Below, in pieces: positions 18,514 to 27,839 of a DNA stretch of 64,000 nucleotides. The notes beneath the pieces are model-generated. The model saw only the letters and a list, made by a program, of their open reading frames with translations, had not been told where the DNA came from and ran no database searches. The stretch is from assembly GCA_900772775.1 (NCBI GenBank), contig CAAGRW010000043.1, forward strand, positions 1-64,000, written 5' to 3'. The DNA comes from Candidatus Rifleibacteriota bacterium (GTDB taxonomy: Bacteria; Vulcanimicrobiota; Xenobia; Xenobiales; Xenobiaceae). Every line of letters starts with the position of its first letter. Positions within the stretch are counted from its first letter, which is position 1. The position numbers and the translations under genes were made by a program.

Positions 18514-19856
18514 GGGGCCGGCACTTCTCCTTCAATAGAGAATGAAACCACGTCTTGGCGGCCTTTTTTGTTTTCTAAAATTTCTGGCTTTTGTAAGATA
18601 CCTTCAATGCCTTGGCGGAATTCTTCAACTTGCTGAACAGAGCGAGCCTGTCCTTGCAAAGTCATGGTCGGCACCTCTTTTTCGGCCGCAAAATCCATTT
18701 TCCGAATTTCCAAATTGGGCTGTTTGCTTAAAGGACGAGCCATTTGGGCCATAAGTTCCAAAATATATTCGGGAGAAGAACGCTTGTTGGCTATGTTGGT
18801 TTCGGTCAACTTATTTAAAGCGCTCTGATAATCTTCGGGATCTTGCTTAGCTAGATCTGGCAATACTTGCGCGGCGGCTTCTTGGTAGACGGCCTTTTGC
18901 TGATCTAGGCTTTTATTGGCGGTATAGTTGTGTATCTCTAAATTTAAAGTAGCTAGAGATAACAATATGAACAGCCAGACAGCGTACTTCCAAGGAATAG
19001 TGGGCTCTTCTTCGACAATGTGGACAAGTTGTACTCCCTGAACGCCGGGCTTATTGGCTAAAGCCATACCATAGGCTACGGCGTCTGTGTAGGGACTTAA
19101 ACCTGAAGGCATGGGCATAGGCTCGACCGCTTGTCCTAATAAAGACGACAATTCTTCAGGCAAGCCTTTCATTTGGGCGCCGCCGCCACAAATAAAAACT
19201 TTGTCGAAGGGAACGGGAGCGCTTAAGAGGCTGGTAGCCACTATATCTTGCAACCATTGTTGGCACTTTGGCTCCTCGGTGCCTACGGTGAGTTTAAGAG
19301 TTTCGGCTTCTTGATCGCCGAGTTTTTTTTCTAGAGAAATCTCTTTGGTAAGGCTACGTCCACCTCGGAAAGAGACTTTGACCCAATAAATCGTGCCTTC
19401 TTTGATGGCGCACACAGTTGTTTTGGAAGCACCAAAGTCAAAAACGAGCGCTTCGTCAACTTTGGCTTCGTGACATAGGCGCAAATAAGCGAAAGGCTCG
19501 GCATCGATAATCGATTCTTCCGGAAGTTTGTGTTGCTCTTTAAATTCGGCTAACTGAGAGTTTAAGGTAATAGCAACTGTAGCGCTGTCTTCTTTAACGA
19601 TCCAATCCCAAGAAGCTTCATCTATAGAGAAAGGCAAAGACAAGCGCAGCTCTTCTCTAATAACGTTGCCTTGTATTTCGCGGCCGGAATCGGGAACATT
19701 AAGCGTCCTGATAGTCAGTTCGTCCGAAGGCATACTGACAATAGGCGACTTAAAGCTGGCGTACGAATCCAGCTTAGTAGGAGCTCCCCAGAGCAATCCT
19801 ACTGATATTGCACGTGTCTCCGTATGTCCAAAGTCTAAACCCGCTGCGCGGAACAT
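18510..19856 (-). CDS. GspL-like protein (PilM-type actin fold fused to PilN-like part)
   Basis: 448 residues. Residues 1-250 form an actin-like domain with GLDFGHTETRAIS at the start, VFDFGASKTTV near 140 and VFICGGGAQMKGL near 228, as in PilM and the cytoplasmic part of GspL. One membrane helix (about 270-290) and a periplasmic PilN-like domain follow. It links the GspE ATPase to the membrane platform. It is the first gene of the group; the GspC-like gene is read divergently from the 200-base gap upstream. Whether it is named PilMN or GspL is a matter of convention. Confidence 0.82.
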   Translation of the reverse strand: MFRAAGLDFGHTETRAISVGLLWGAPTKLDSYASFKSPIVSMPSDELTIRTLNVPDSGREIQGNVIREELRLSLPFSIDEASWDWIVKEDSATVAITLNSQLAEFKEQHKLPEESIIDAEPFAYLRLCHEAKVDEALVFDFGASKTTVCAIKEGTIYWVKVSFRGGRSLTKEISLEKKLGDQEAETLKLTVGTEEPKCQQWLQDIVATSLLSAPVPFDKVFICGGGAQMKGLPEELSSLLGQAVEPMPMPSGLSPYTDAVAYGMALANKPGVQGVQLVHIVEEEPTIPWKYAVWLFILLSLATLNLEIHNYTANKSLDQQKAVYQEAAAQVLPDLAKQDPEDYQSALNKLTETNIANKRSSPEYILELMAQMARPLSKQPNLEIRKMDFAAEKEVPTMTLQGQARSVQQVEEFRQGIEGILQKPEILENKKGRQDVVSFSIEGEVPAP

Positions 19857-20059
19857 AGTGTAACTCTTACTTAACAGGGTGTGTGCTCAAAGCTTATGTC
19901 TTTTATGGCCTACCCACCGGGCCCCAAACTTCACAACAAGCTGCTCGAACTTCTATGCCAAAGCGTCTAAACCTTCTACTTGAAGTTAGCTTCCCGAGAA
20001 GCCTGGCGCACTATTATAGCAAGAGGAATAAAACTTTTTTTGCCAAAAACGACCAAGTT

Positions 20060-21028
20060 ATGCTTAGTCCCTCTTACAGCCGTTTTCTCACTTGGGCTCT
20101 GGTTATTGGCTCGGCAGCTCTGTGCGCCGACATCAGCGCCGCTTCTTTGGACGCTTATTTTACCAATTCTCCGGGCAGTATCGAAATAGAAAAAAGTGCT
20201 CGCGATTCTAGAGCCGACTTAACTTCCGCTCAAGCCAAAGATATCGCTTCGGCTTTGCGTCAGCCTGTGGAAAAAAAACCCACTCCCCCCAAGAAAAAAC
20301 GTAAAAGTAGAGTTATTGGTGAAAAGGGCGCAGCTGAAGGCTCAGACAGCCAGGCAAAAGATAGCAAAAAAGAGGATAAACGCGATATTAGCAAAGCCGT
20401 TTTGCAAGGTACGCTCATTTCGCCTTCTTCGCGGGCTGCCATTTTAGAATTGGCCCCCGGAACTGTGGAAATTGTGGCCGAGGGAGAAGATATTGGCAAG
20501 TATACTTTGACCGAGGTTGGCTCTGCCTGGGCTCGCTTTGAAAATGACGAAGAAGAACTGCTCTTTGTAGCTGATAGCTTAAGTTTGTCTGATGGTCAAG
20601 AAGACAAGAGCTCCGGCCCTATTGTCAAAAAACGTCCCAAGACCGAAGACGACAAAGAAGCGGCTGAGCAAGACAAAGAAGAGACTAAAGAAGAGAGCAA
20701 TGATGACGGACAGCCCAGAGTAAGTATGGCCGATGTGCGCCAGGCTCTGGATAATTCTGCCGAAATGGCCAAGCAATTGCGCGTTGTTCCCCAGGAAAAA
20801 GACGGTCAACCTTACGGTACCAGAGTCGATTTTAGAGACGCCAACAATTTGCTGGCTCGTATGGGTGTACAAGATCGCGACATTATGCTCTCTATTAATG
20901 GTATTCCTACGCGCAGTGCCGAAGAAATGTATCGCGGCTATATGACCTTGCGCAACGCCAATTCCTTTGAATTTGTTGTTGAGAGAAATGGCAAAGAGGA
21001 GACGATTCGCTACGAGTTAGACAAATAA
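20060..21028 (+). CDS. GspC-like PDZ protein
   Basis: 322 residues from the ATG at 20060, chosen because it directly precedes a hydrophobic anchor or signal (FLTWALVIGSAALCADIS); a longer in-frame version starting at 19883 lacks such logic. After a Lys/Pro-rich linker there is a beta-rich domain resembling the GspC HR domain (VLQGTLISPSSRAAILEL, residues about 110-170), an acidic linker, and a C-terminal PDZ domain (ARMGVQDRDIMLSINGIPT). GspC bridges the platform to the secretin. It is read divergently from gspL. Assignment rests on domain order and context. Confidence 0.75.
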   Translation: MLSPSYSRFLTWALVIGSAALCADISAASLDAYFTNSPGSIEIEKSARDSRADLTSAQAKDIASALRQPVEKKPTPPKKKRKSRVIGEKGAAEGSDSQAKDSKKEDKRDISKAVLQGTLISPSSRAAILELAPGTVEIVAEGEDIGKYTLTEVGSAWARFENDEEELLFVADSLSLSDGQEDKSSGPIVKKRPKTEDDKEAAEQDKEETKEESNDDGQPRVSMADVRQALDNSAEMAKQLRVVPQEKDGQPYGTRVDFRDANNLLARMGVQDRDIMLSINGIPTRSAEEMYRGYMTLRNANSFEFVVERNGKEETIRYELDK

Positions 21029-21097
21029 CCCATAAGGTTGAGCTTTTCTCCATACGATCAAGTAAGGATAAAGCTCAGGAGAGGCAGGTATCAGATT

Positions 21098-21808
21098 ATG
21101 GCAAAACCCAAAGGTATCCGTGTCGGTCAAGCTATAAATTTCGGCCGCTGCAGACAGGGGCGTTTCTTGGCCAAAGAGGAGCGCCGCGCTCTCAAATTGG
21201 AGGTTGAACAAGTTTCTAATGCCCAGGCGGAAGAAGCTGTCAGCTCACCCGATGACCTTTATCCTATCAAACCTATTAGGTGGCGTGTTCTGGCCGTCAA
21301 GCCTGATGAAGGCATTGCTCTTTTAGTAGTTAAGAAATGTTTAGCCAGTCGTCCTTTTCATCCTCAGCCTCCTTATCCCACTTGGGAAAAGAGCGATATG
21401 CGCACTTGGCTCAACGGAGAATTTATCGAAGCCGTCTTTACTCCGGAAGAACGCGAACTTTTGGTTTTGACCGACGTTCCTAACGATGCTTCTCAAGATT
21501 GTCGTAACGGTCGCGACGGCGGGCCCACTACTCAAGATCGAGTATTTTTGCTGAGCTATACCGAGGCTCGTGACTATTTCAAAGATTATGAAGATAGGCG
21601 CTGCTCTTTAACGTTGGTAGCTAAAGCCCAAGGAGGATATGCCGACGATGAAGGTGATTGCTGTTGGTGGTTGCGCAGTCCCGGAAGTAGTGAAGATACG
21701 GTTGGGTTTGTCAGCTATGGTGGCAGTTATAGCTACGACAAAGTGGTCAACTTCCGTGGTATATCTGTTCGCCCAGCTTTGTGGGTAAAATACGCTTCTT
21801 TGCTCTAA
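21098..21808 (+). CDS. DUF6273-like domain protein
   Basis: 236 residues from ATG 21098; a weak AGGAGAGG lies 14 bases upstream. Residues 60-230 match the pattern of DUF6273-type domains: IRWRVLAV, SDMRTWLNGEF, RVFLLSYTEA, a CCWWLRSPGS motif and the final ISVRPALWV. Such domains are common in gut bacteria in surface or fimbrial-like proteins with an unknown binding role. Here no signal peptide or anchor is visible, and the N-terminus is basic. It lies 69 bases after the GspC-like gene and may be co-transcribed with it; whether it is a secretion substrate is unknown. Confidence 0.75.
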   Translation: MAKPKGIRVGQAINFGRCRQGRFLAKEERRALKLEVEQVSNAQAEEAVSSPDDLYPIKPIRWRVLAVKPDEGIALLVVKKCLASRPFHPQPPYPTWEKSDMRTWLNGEFIEAVFTPEERELLVLTDVPNDASQDCRNGRDGGPTTQDRVFLLSYTEARDYFKDYEDRRCSLTLVAKAQGGYADDEGDCCWWLRSPGSSEDTVGFVSYGGSYSYDKVVNFRGISVRPALWVKYASLL

Positions 21809-21858
21809 TTAGCGCTCGCTTTTTCTACTTTTAATGTAATGCCGAAAAGGCAAAAATA

Positions 21859-21932
21859 AAAAGCGCAGTTCCGCTCTTTGTAAAGCTACCGTAAAGCTAT
21901 ACGGTTGCACCTAAAAGCGGAATTGCGCTTTT
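21859..21932. terminator. bidirectional terminator with nested hairpin
   Basis: A 17-bp inverted repeat (21859-21875 with 21916-21932, one G-T pair) enclosing a second hairpin (ACCGTA/TACGGT, 21888-21905). A- and T-rich flanks on both sides. It lies between the convergent DUF6273 and sufT genes. Confidence 0.85.
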
Positions 21933-21953
21933 CTTTAACTTAAGAATTTTGGC

Positions 21954-22427
21954 TTACCAAAAACCTAAAGCTGCTTTGGCTTCTTCGGTGGGATTTACTT
22001 CCGGGTTCCACATGGGAGTCCAGACTAAATCGACATGGCAATCTTTAACGCCGGGCAAGCGAGTGATAGCCAAATAGGCAGCGCCAGTAATTTCCGGCCC
22101 TAAAGGACAACCAGGACTGGTTAAAGTCATATTGACTTGCACTGAACCTTTATCTTGGTCGAGAATAATATCGTATACTAGACCCAGTTCGATAATATTC
22201 ATGCCTATTTCCGGATCTTTGACTTCGCAAAGCGCTTCTTTGATCTGGTCTTCGGTAGGGAAGGACTCAGCAACGGTAGTTGAGTCTGTTTCAGAAGTTG
22301 AAGCGGCAGTGGTCTTTTCTTCGATCACTTGAGGAGCTTGTGTCGCTGCGTCTTGGGCAGTATCTTCTGTGTTGGTAAGGCACTGAGCTTGAGTGATGGG
22401 CTGTTCATCTGAGCCGGAAAATGGCAT
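21954..22427 (-). CDS. sufT: SufT-like (MIP18/DUF59) iron-sulfur maturation protein
   Basis: 157 residues. The C-terminal 100 residues are a MIP18-type domain: KDPEIGMNIIELGLVYDI and TLTSPGCPLGP with the conserved Cys, ending in WTPMWNP. SufT proteins help deliver Fe-S clusters to target enzymes. The first 55 residues are an added Thr/Ser/Gln/Ala-rich low-complexity stretch not found in standard SufT. It is the last gene of the suf group, 14 bases after sufU, and closed by the bidirectional terminator. Confidence 0.88.
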   Translation of the reverse strand: MPFSGSDEQPITQAQCLTNTEDTAQDAATQAPQVIEEKTTAASTSETDSTTVAESFPTEDQIKEALCEVKDPEIGMNIIELGLVYDIILDQDKGSVQVNMTLTSPGCPLGPEITGAAYLAITRLPGVKDCHVDLVWTPMWNPEVNPTEEAKAALGFW

Positions 22428-22441
22428 AGCGCAAAATCTCC

Positions 22442-22909
22442 TTAATTGTCTTCTTTTTTATCCTCTAAAGCGGAAAGCAAAGTGTTCCAGCTCAAGAGAG
22501 CGCATTTTATACGTACGGGATAATCTTTAACGCCGTCGAGAGCTTCCAGTTCGCCAATATCGACACTTTCCGCTTCTTGAGCGGCTTCAGCGTCTTCGTG
22601 GCTTAAAAGTCTGGCTTTAAAAGCGTGGGCAATTTTGAGCACTTCTTCTACCGGTTTGCCTTTAATAATGTCGGCTAACATAGAAGAAGAGGCCACTGAA
22701 ATGGAACAACCTTCACCCACAAAACCTACGTCGGTGACTATGCCATTTTCTACCCGCAAGTCGAGCTCGATTTCATCACCGCAAGTAGGATTGGTACCTT
22801 CGACGCTGACAGTAGGATGCTCGAGATGGCAATTGTGGCGTGGCCTGGAATAGTGGTCGAGAATTATTTGGCGATAAAGATCGTCATTGATAAGATTGTC
22901 TGAATGCAT
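22442..22909 (-). CDS. sufU: SufU sulfur-transfer protein
   Basis: 155 residues. Three zinc-binding Cys plus Asp are visible: NPTCGDEIEL, GEGCSIS and RIKCALLSW. An insertion of about 20 residues before the last Cys (acidic, Glu/Ala-rich) separates SufU from IscU. SufU takes persulfide sulfur from SufS and passes it to the SufBCD scaffold, replacing SufE in Gram-positive-type systems. It follows sufS by 65 bases in the suf group. Confidence 0.93.
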   Translation of the reverse strand: MHSDNLINDDLYRQIILDHYSRPRHNCHLEHPTVSVEGTNPTCGDEIELDLRVENGIVTDVGFVGEGCSISVASSSMLADIIKGKPVEEVLKIAHAFKARLLSHEDAEAAQEAESVDIGELEALDGVKDYPVRIKCALLSWNTLLSALEDKKEDN

Positions 22910-22974
22910 AATTTGGTTACGTTTCCTTCTTTAATTAGACAAAACTGTGAGCCGTAGAGCAAAAGTGCTTAAAA

Positions 22975-24423
22975 TCAGCTATTGGCTTTGTGGGTCGTCA
23001 AGTCTACTTTAATGGTGGAAAAAGTGGGAGAGTAAGAGTCCATGGTATTACCCGCTTCGCGTTCAGATGGAAGTACGGTGCAAGAGTGACAAGAAGCGTT
23101 GGGACAGCAACTGGGCCAAAGCTGATGATGACCAGTTTGTACCATCACTTTGCGTTGACGTCCGGCACATTGCGGGGAACAAATAGCCTCTTTGAAAACT
23201 TCACCGGCTTTGAGTAAAGCTTCAGCCAAACGATCGATGTCGGTAAAGTTGTTATAAACGTGGAAGCTAGCTCGAGTAGTGCCCATAAAACCGATTTCGC
23301 GCATGAGCGGCTGGCAGCAATGATGGCCGGCTCTTACACAAACACCTTCACGACCGAGCAAAGTAGCAATATCGTGAGGATGGAGGCCACGGAAATAGAA
23401 AGAGAGAGCTCCGGCACGCTTTTCGGGATCGGCCGGCCCTAAAATTTCGGCGCCTTCAATATCATTGAGTTTATCGATAGTATATCTCATGAGAGCTTGG
23501 TCGTGAGCTCTTACTTTATCCATACCTATATTGGTAAGGTAGTCGCAAGCTGCCGCTAAGCCGATAGCGCCAGTAATATTGGGAGTACCGGCTTCAAAGC
23601 GGTTGGGCAATTCGTCCCAAGAGGAGCGCTCTCTTTTTACGGAAGAAATCATGCTGCCACCAAAAAGAAAAGCAGGCATATTTTCTAAAAGTTTGCGTTT
23701 GCCCCAAAGTACGCCTATGCCAGTAGGAGCCAGCATTTTGTGGCCGGAAAAGGCCAAGAAATCGACTCCCAAGTCGTTTACGTCGGTAGGCAAATGGGGA
23801 ACACCTTGGGCTCCGTCCAAAGCAATAACGATGGGACCATGCTCCCTAGCTTTGGCCACAATTTCTTTGACGGGATTGATAGTGCCAAAAACATTGGAAA
23901 CCCAAGTAAAAGCTAAAAGCTTAGGTGAATAAGACAGGGCTTTATCTAAAGATTCTAAGTCTAAAGTACCGTCAGGCAAAACTTCAATCCAGCGCAAATT
24001 GGCTTTTTTGCGCAAAGCCAGCTGTTGCCAAGGTACCAGGTCAGAATGGTGCTCAAATACTGGCAAGGCAATACTGTCGCCCTCTTGGATATATTTCTCG
24101 CCCCAAGTATAGGCTAGTAAGTTGATCGATTCGGTAGTGTTGCGTGTAAAAATAACCGTAGGATCATCTTTGACGCCGATAAATTTGGCTACTGTCTGGC
24201 GAGCTTCGTCGTATTTTTGGGTAGAATGCTCTGACAGAGGGTACAAACCGCGATGGATATTAGCGTAGCTGGTACGAGTAAAATCGGCTACAGCATCAAT
24301 AACACAATTGGGCTGCTGAGAAGAAGCTGCGCTGTCCAAATAGGCTATGGGACGGCCGTTTACTTCTTGTTTCAAGATTGGAAAATCTTCGCGAATTTTG
24401 GCAAATAAATCTTGATCGAACAT
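22975..24423 (-). CDS. sufS: cysteine desulfurase SufS with Cys-rich C-terminal tail
   Basis: 482 residues; SufS proteins are normally about 410. A PLP enzyme releasing sulfur from cysteine as an enzyme-bound persulfide. PLP lysine Lys229 in AFSGHKMLAPTG; active-site Cys369 in RAGHHCCQPLM, where Cys370 stands in place of the usual Ala. Residues 411-482 are an extension carrying Cys415, 419, 439, 440, 445 and 448, so it could bind metal or relay sulfur. The frame is continuous and ends with TGA/TAA-type spacing before sufU, so a frameshift artefact is possible but not indicated. The core function is certain; the tail is unexplained. Confidence 0.95.
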   Translation of the reverse strand: MFDQDLFAKIREDFPILKQEVNGRPIAYLDSAASSQQPNCVIDAVADFTRTSYANIHRGLYPLSEHSTQKYDEARQTVAKFIGVKDDPTVIFTRNTTESINLLAYTWGEKYIQEGDSIALPVFEHHSDLVPWQQLALRKKANLRWIEVLPDGTLDLESLDKALSYSPKLLAFTWVSNVFGTINPVKEIVAKAREHGPIVIALDGAQGVPHLPTDVNDLGVDFLAFSGHKMLAPTGIGVLWGKRKLLENMPAFLFGGSMISSVKRERSSWDELPNRFEAGTPNITGAIGLAAACDYLTNIGMDKVRAHDQALMRYTIDKLNDIEGAEILGPADPEKRAGALSFYFRGLHPHDIATLLGREGVCVRAGHHCCQPLMREIGFMGTTRASFHVYNNFTDIDRLAEALLKAGEVFKEAICSPQCAGRQRKVMVQTGHHQLWPSCCPNASCHSCTVLPSEREAGNTMDSYSPTFSTIKVDLTTHKANS

Positions 24424-24459
24424 TCTTTTTCTTCCAATTTTAGATAAAATCTCAATAAT

Positions 24460-24765
24460 TTATTCTGCTTCGGCGTAAACTTGACCGTTTTCAATGCTGA
24501 CTGGATAAGTAGTCAAGGCACCGACAGCAGGCATACGGGTAGCACACCCAGTACGCACATCAAAACGAGCTCCATGGCGTGGGCATTCTACTTCAAAACC
24601 ACATACACGGCAACGGCCCATCTCTTCACCATCGTGAGTACAATTGTCTTCATAGGCAAAAATTTGTTCGCCTATTTTTACTACGGCTATAGAATCTAAA
24701 CCGTTAGGTATTATGACAACTTGATTTTCTGGAAATTTTTCTATAGGTCCTAAAGGTATTTTCAC
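24460..24765 (-). CDS. Rieske-type [2Fe-2S] ferredoxin in suf operon
   Basis: 101 residues with the Rieske pattern: Cys-Thr-His in EDNCTHDG and CPRHGARFD 20 residues later, giving two Cys and two His ligands. This is the NirD/dioxygenase-ferredoxin type of small soluble Rieske protein. Two extra Cys (GRCRVCG) lie between the ligand pairs. It sits between sufD and sufS, where many bacterial suf operons carry a Rieske-type protein; a role as electron donor for cluster assembly is inferred. Confidence 0.9.
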   Translation of the reverse strand: MKIPLGPIEKFPENQVVIIPNGLDSIAVVKIGEQIFAYEDNCTHDGEEMGRCRVCGFEVECPRHGARFDVRTGCATRMPAVGALTTYPVSIENGQVYAEAE

Positions 24766-24892
24766 AGATTGCCTCCTTTTTGTGGGGGACTTGGTTAAAA
24801 GATTAAAACAGAGACAAGGCCTATTTGTTAAACAAACAGGCCGAAATCTCTGCTTTGGGTGTCAATCTAGGACACGCGTAGGACTGCAATTT

Positions 24893-26269
24893 TTAAGCTC
24901 GTCCGGCTGCGCCAAATTTTCCTTTAGCCAGAGTGGCCAACCAATTAGCTACTGTGTCGTTGTCGGCTTTTTCCACTATCTCTTGGAAGAAACCGGCAGT
25001 AAGCAAGCTCTTGGCTTCGGCTTCACTCAAACCGCGGCTTTGCATATAGAAGAGTTGCTCTTGGTTATAGTCGGTAAAGCTAGCTCCGTGGGTGCAACGT
25101 ACATCGTCAGCGATAATTTCCAACTTAGGCATAGACTCGGCGCGAGCTTGAGGAGAAAGCATTAAGTTTTGGTTCTTTTGGTAGGCGTCGGTTTGCTGGG
25201 CCACTTGGTCTACATAAATATTGCCGGCAAAAATAGAGCGGGCCTTTCCTGAAACGGCGCAATTGAACAGCACATTGGAGTAGGTGTGGGGAGCTTTGTG
25301 GTGTACAAAAGTATCCACGTCGCTGCGGCTCTTGCCATCGGCCAGCACTACACCGTAAATTTCAGTTTTGGCTCCGGCGGCGTTGAGATCTTCGGCGAAG
25401 AAAGTTTTGCTTAAACCACTGCCAATGCCGGCATAGATAATCTTTAAAGAAGCATCCTTGCCTAAGCGAGCATGAATAGTAGTCAGGCAAGCTGTGCCTT
25501 TATTCCAATCTCCGACTAATACGTAGTTGAGATGGGCTCCGTTAGCCAAATCGAACTCTATGAGAGAGTGAACTTTTATGGGCTCAGCGTCACTATTTTT
25601 GAAACTTTCGACTACTACTGCCTGACCGGGGCCGTTGGCACAAATCACACTGTGATTAAAGTGGCAATTTTGAGCTTCGGCTTGGGAATTGTCTTCGGTA
25701 GCAGCTTCGCCTATTTCGTGCAATACGTGGAAAGCGCGTTCGGCTTTAGCTTGCGGAGTTACTTTTATATAGGCGCCGCCGGTACGCAAAGCGCCATTCA
25801 AAGCACTACTCAAATCTTTCTGATGGTGCTCGGCTTTAAAGAAGGAGTTTTTTAAGCTTTCTTCTTTTTGCAAAGCCTGAGTCATGGATATAATGCAAAC
25901 TCCGTCTTGCTCCAAACTGTCTGCATGTTTGTTGGCCAAAGCTTGTTCTTGAGCTACGTCGACGGCATCGGCAGCGCTATTGATACCATATTCATGTAAG
26001 CTGGCCGCAGCTTCGGAGGTAAGTTGGAATTCGTCGACGATCAATTTTTCGCCACTCAAGCGCAAAGCTTTGGCTCTTTCAGGGAAGAACCAGTCTGGGG
26101 AACTGCGCCTCCAAGTCTCTTCTTGTCTGGAAGGAGCTTCTAAAGTGCGAGCGCTTACTAAAGCGGCTTTGCGCATGTCTAAGGCCCATTGCGGCTCTTG
26201 GTTTTGCAAAGCCAATTGGGTTATATTTTCGATCACTTGCTCAAGTTGAGCATCTATGTTGATTATCAC
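24893..26269 (-). CDS. sufD: Fe-S assembly scaffold subunit SufD
   Basis: 458 residues from a GTG just after GGGAGG; a TTG ten codons upstream is an alternative. Beta-helix protein paired with SufB. The C-terminal SufBD core is clear: CTHGASFTDYNQEQLFYMQSRG followed by ttGFFQEIVEK. It replaces the SufB-type Cys with the SufD pattern. The N-terminal half is variable. It follows sufB by about 36 bases. Confidence 0.92.
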   Translation of the reverse strand: MIINIDAQLEQVIENITQLALQNQEPQWALDMRKAALVSARTLEAPSRQEETWRRSSPDWFFPERAKALRLSGEKLIVDEFQLTSEAAASLHEYGINSAADAVDVAQEQALANKHADSLEQDGVCIISMTQALQKEESLKNSFFKAEHHQKDLSSALNGALRTGGAYIKVTPQAKAERAFHVLHEIGEAATEDNSQAEAQNCHFNHSVICANGPGQAVVVESFKNSDAEPIKVHSLIEFDLANGAHLNYVLVGDWNKGTACLTTIHARLGKDASLKIIYAGIGSGLSKTFFAEDLNAAGAKTEIYGVVLADGKSRSDVDTFVHHKAPHTYSNVLFNCAVSGKARSIFAGNIYVDQVAQQTDAYQKNQNLMLSPQARAESMPKLEIIADDVRCTHGASFTDYNQEQLFYMQSRGLSEAEAKSLLTAGFFQEIVEKADNDTVANWLATLAKGKFGAAGRA

Positions 26270-26305
26270 GTTTCCTCCCGGGGATCCGAAAACTGGCAAA
26301 AAGGG

Positions 26306-27724
26306 TTAACCTACCGAACCTTCCATCTCCATCTTAATGAGACGGTTCAGCTCGACGGCATATTCCATAGGCAGCTCCTTGGCGAAAGGCTCAAAGAAGC
26401 CGTTGACTATCATGGTAATAGCGTCGCTTTCGGAAAGTCCGCGGCTCATCAAATAGAAGATTTGTTCGTCTCCAACCTTGGAAACGGTAGCTTCATGGCC
26501 GATATGGACGTCAGGATTGGCAATATCCATGGTCGGATAGGTATCGGAGCGGGAATGATCGTCTAAAAGAAGGGCGTCGCAGCGTACGTTACCGCGTACA
26601 TTCTTGGCGTTGGGCTCTACTTTTACCAAGCCTCGGTAAGAGGCTTGACCGCCGTTTTTGGAAATAGATTTGGAAAGTACGTTAGAAGTGGTATTGCTGG
26701 CGGCATGAACAATCTTGGCGCCGGTATCTTGTACCTGACCTTCTCCAGCAAAAGCTACGGAAACGACTTCACCGTGAGCTCCTTCGCCCATAAGGTAGAT
26801 CGCCGGATACTTCATAGAAACTTTGGAACCAATATTGCCGTCGATCCATTCAATAGTGGCATTTTTATGGGCTACAGCACGTTTGGTTACTAAGTTGTAA
26901 ACATTGGTAGACCAGTTTTGAATAGTGCTATAGCGAATCCGAGCGCCTTCCATGGCAATAAGCTCTACCACGGCTGAATGTAAGGAATCTTTAGAGTAGA
27001 TGGGAGCGGTGCATCCCTCTACATAGTGCACGAAAGAGCCTTCGTCAGCGATAATGAGAGTGCGCTCAAATTGACCCATAGCTTGAGCGTTGATACGGAA
27101 ATAGGCTTGTAAAGGAATTTCTACATGGACGCCCTTGGGTACGTAGATAAAGGAACCGCCGCTCCAAACTGCGGTATTAAGGGCCGCAAATTTGTTGTCA
27201 TTCATGGGAATAACTGTACCGAAATATTTTTTGACAATATCAGGGTACTGGCGCAATGCGCTGTCCATATCCAAGAAGATAACGCCGTTTTTCTCAATAT
27301 CAGCTCTGATAGAGTGATAAACTACCTCTGATTCGTACTGGGCAGTTAGGCCGGCTAAGTGCTTGCGCTCAGCTTCGGGAACTCCCAGTTTGTCGAAGGT
27401 ATTTTTAATTTTGTCCGGTACGTCGTTCCAGTCGGTAGCGGCTTTTTCCGAAGGACGGACATAGTAATGAATATCGTCAAAATGGACGCCGCTCAAATCT
27501 GTGCCCCAAGTGGGCATAGGCTTAGAATTGAACACTTCATAGGCCTTAAGGCGATTTTGTAACATCCATTCCGGCTCGCCTTTAATGCGAGACATCTCGA
27601 CGATAAGTTGGGGAGTAAGGCCTACTCCTGATTTGTAAACATAATCTTCGGCATCGGAAAAACCGTATTTGTAATCGGTACCGATATTTTTTAAAGATTC
27701 TTTCTGATTGTTGGGTGCATCCAT
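26306..27724 (-). CDS. sufB: Fe-S assembly scaffold subunit SufB
   Basis: 472 residues, typical length, with a TAGGAGC ribosome binding site. Strong family patterns: [10 protein letters not shown] near residue 54, [12 protein letters not shown] near 190, the [11 protein letters not shown] segment with the conserved Cys near 232, [14 protein letters not shown] near 268 and [22 protein letters not shown] near 413. With SufC and SufD it builds [4Fe-4S] clusters. A 115-base spacer with two hairpins separates it from sufC. Confidence 0.96.
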   Translation of the reverse strand: MDAPNNQKESLKNIGTDYKYGFSDAEDYVYKSGVGLTPQLIVEMSRIKGEPEWMLQNRLKAYEVFNSKPMPTWGTDLSGVHFDDIHYYVRPSEKAATDWNDVPDKIKNTFDKLGVPEAERKHLAGLTAQYESEVVYHSIRADIEKNGVIFLDMDSALRQYPDIVKKYFGTVIPMNDNKFAALNTAVWSGGSFIYVPKGVHVEIPLQAYFRINAQAMGQFERTLIIADEGSFVHYVEGCTAPIYSKDSLHSAVVELIAMEGARIRYSTIQNWSTNVYNLVTKRAVAHKNATIEWIDGNIGSKVSMKYPAIYLMGEGAHGEVVSVAFAGEGQVQDTGAKIVHAASNTTSNVLSKSISKNGGQASYRGLVKVEPNAKNVRGNVRCDALLLDDHSRSDTYPTMDIANPDVHIGHEATVSKVGDEQIFYLMSRGLSESDAITMIVNGFFEPFAKELPMEYAVELNRLIKMEMEGSVG

Positions 27725-27839
27725 ATAAAGCTCCTAGGAAAGCAAACGGGCCTCCCCTTCGGCGATCTTAACTGGCTAAAAAAAGTTCGACTGGCCGAAG
27801 GGGCTTTTTGCGAAGAGCCCTTCGCAGGGCGGAAGAGAC
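27725..27839 (-). other. sufC-sufB intercistronic hairpins
   Basis: Two stems lie in the 115 bases between sufC and sufB: GCGAAG/CTTCGC (27810-27815 with 27820-27825) and a perfect 10-bp pair CCCCTTCGGC/GCCGAAGGGG (27754-27763 with 27794-27803). Neither is followed by a U-run in the direction of transcription, so mRNA processing or stability is more likely than termination. Confidence 0.6.
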
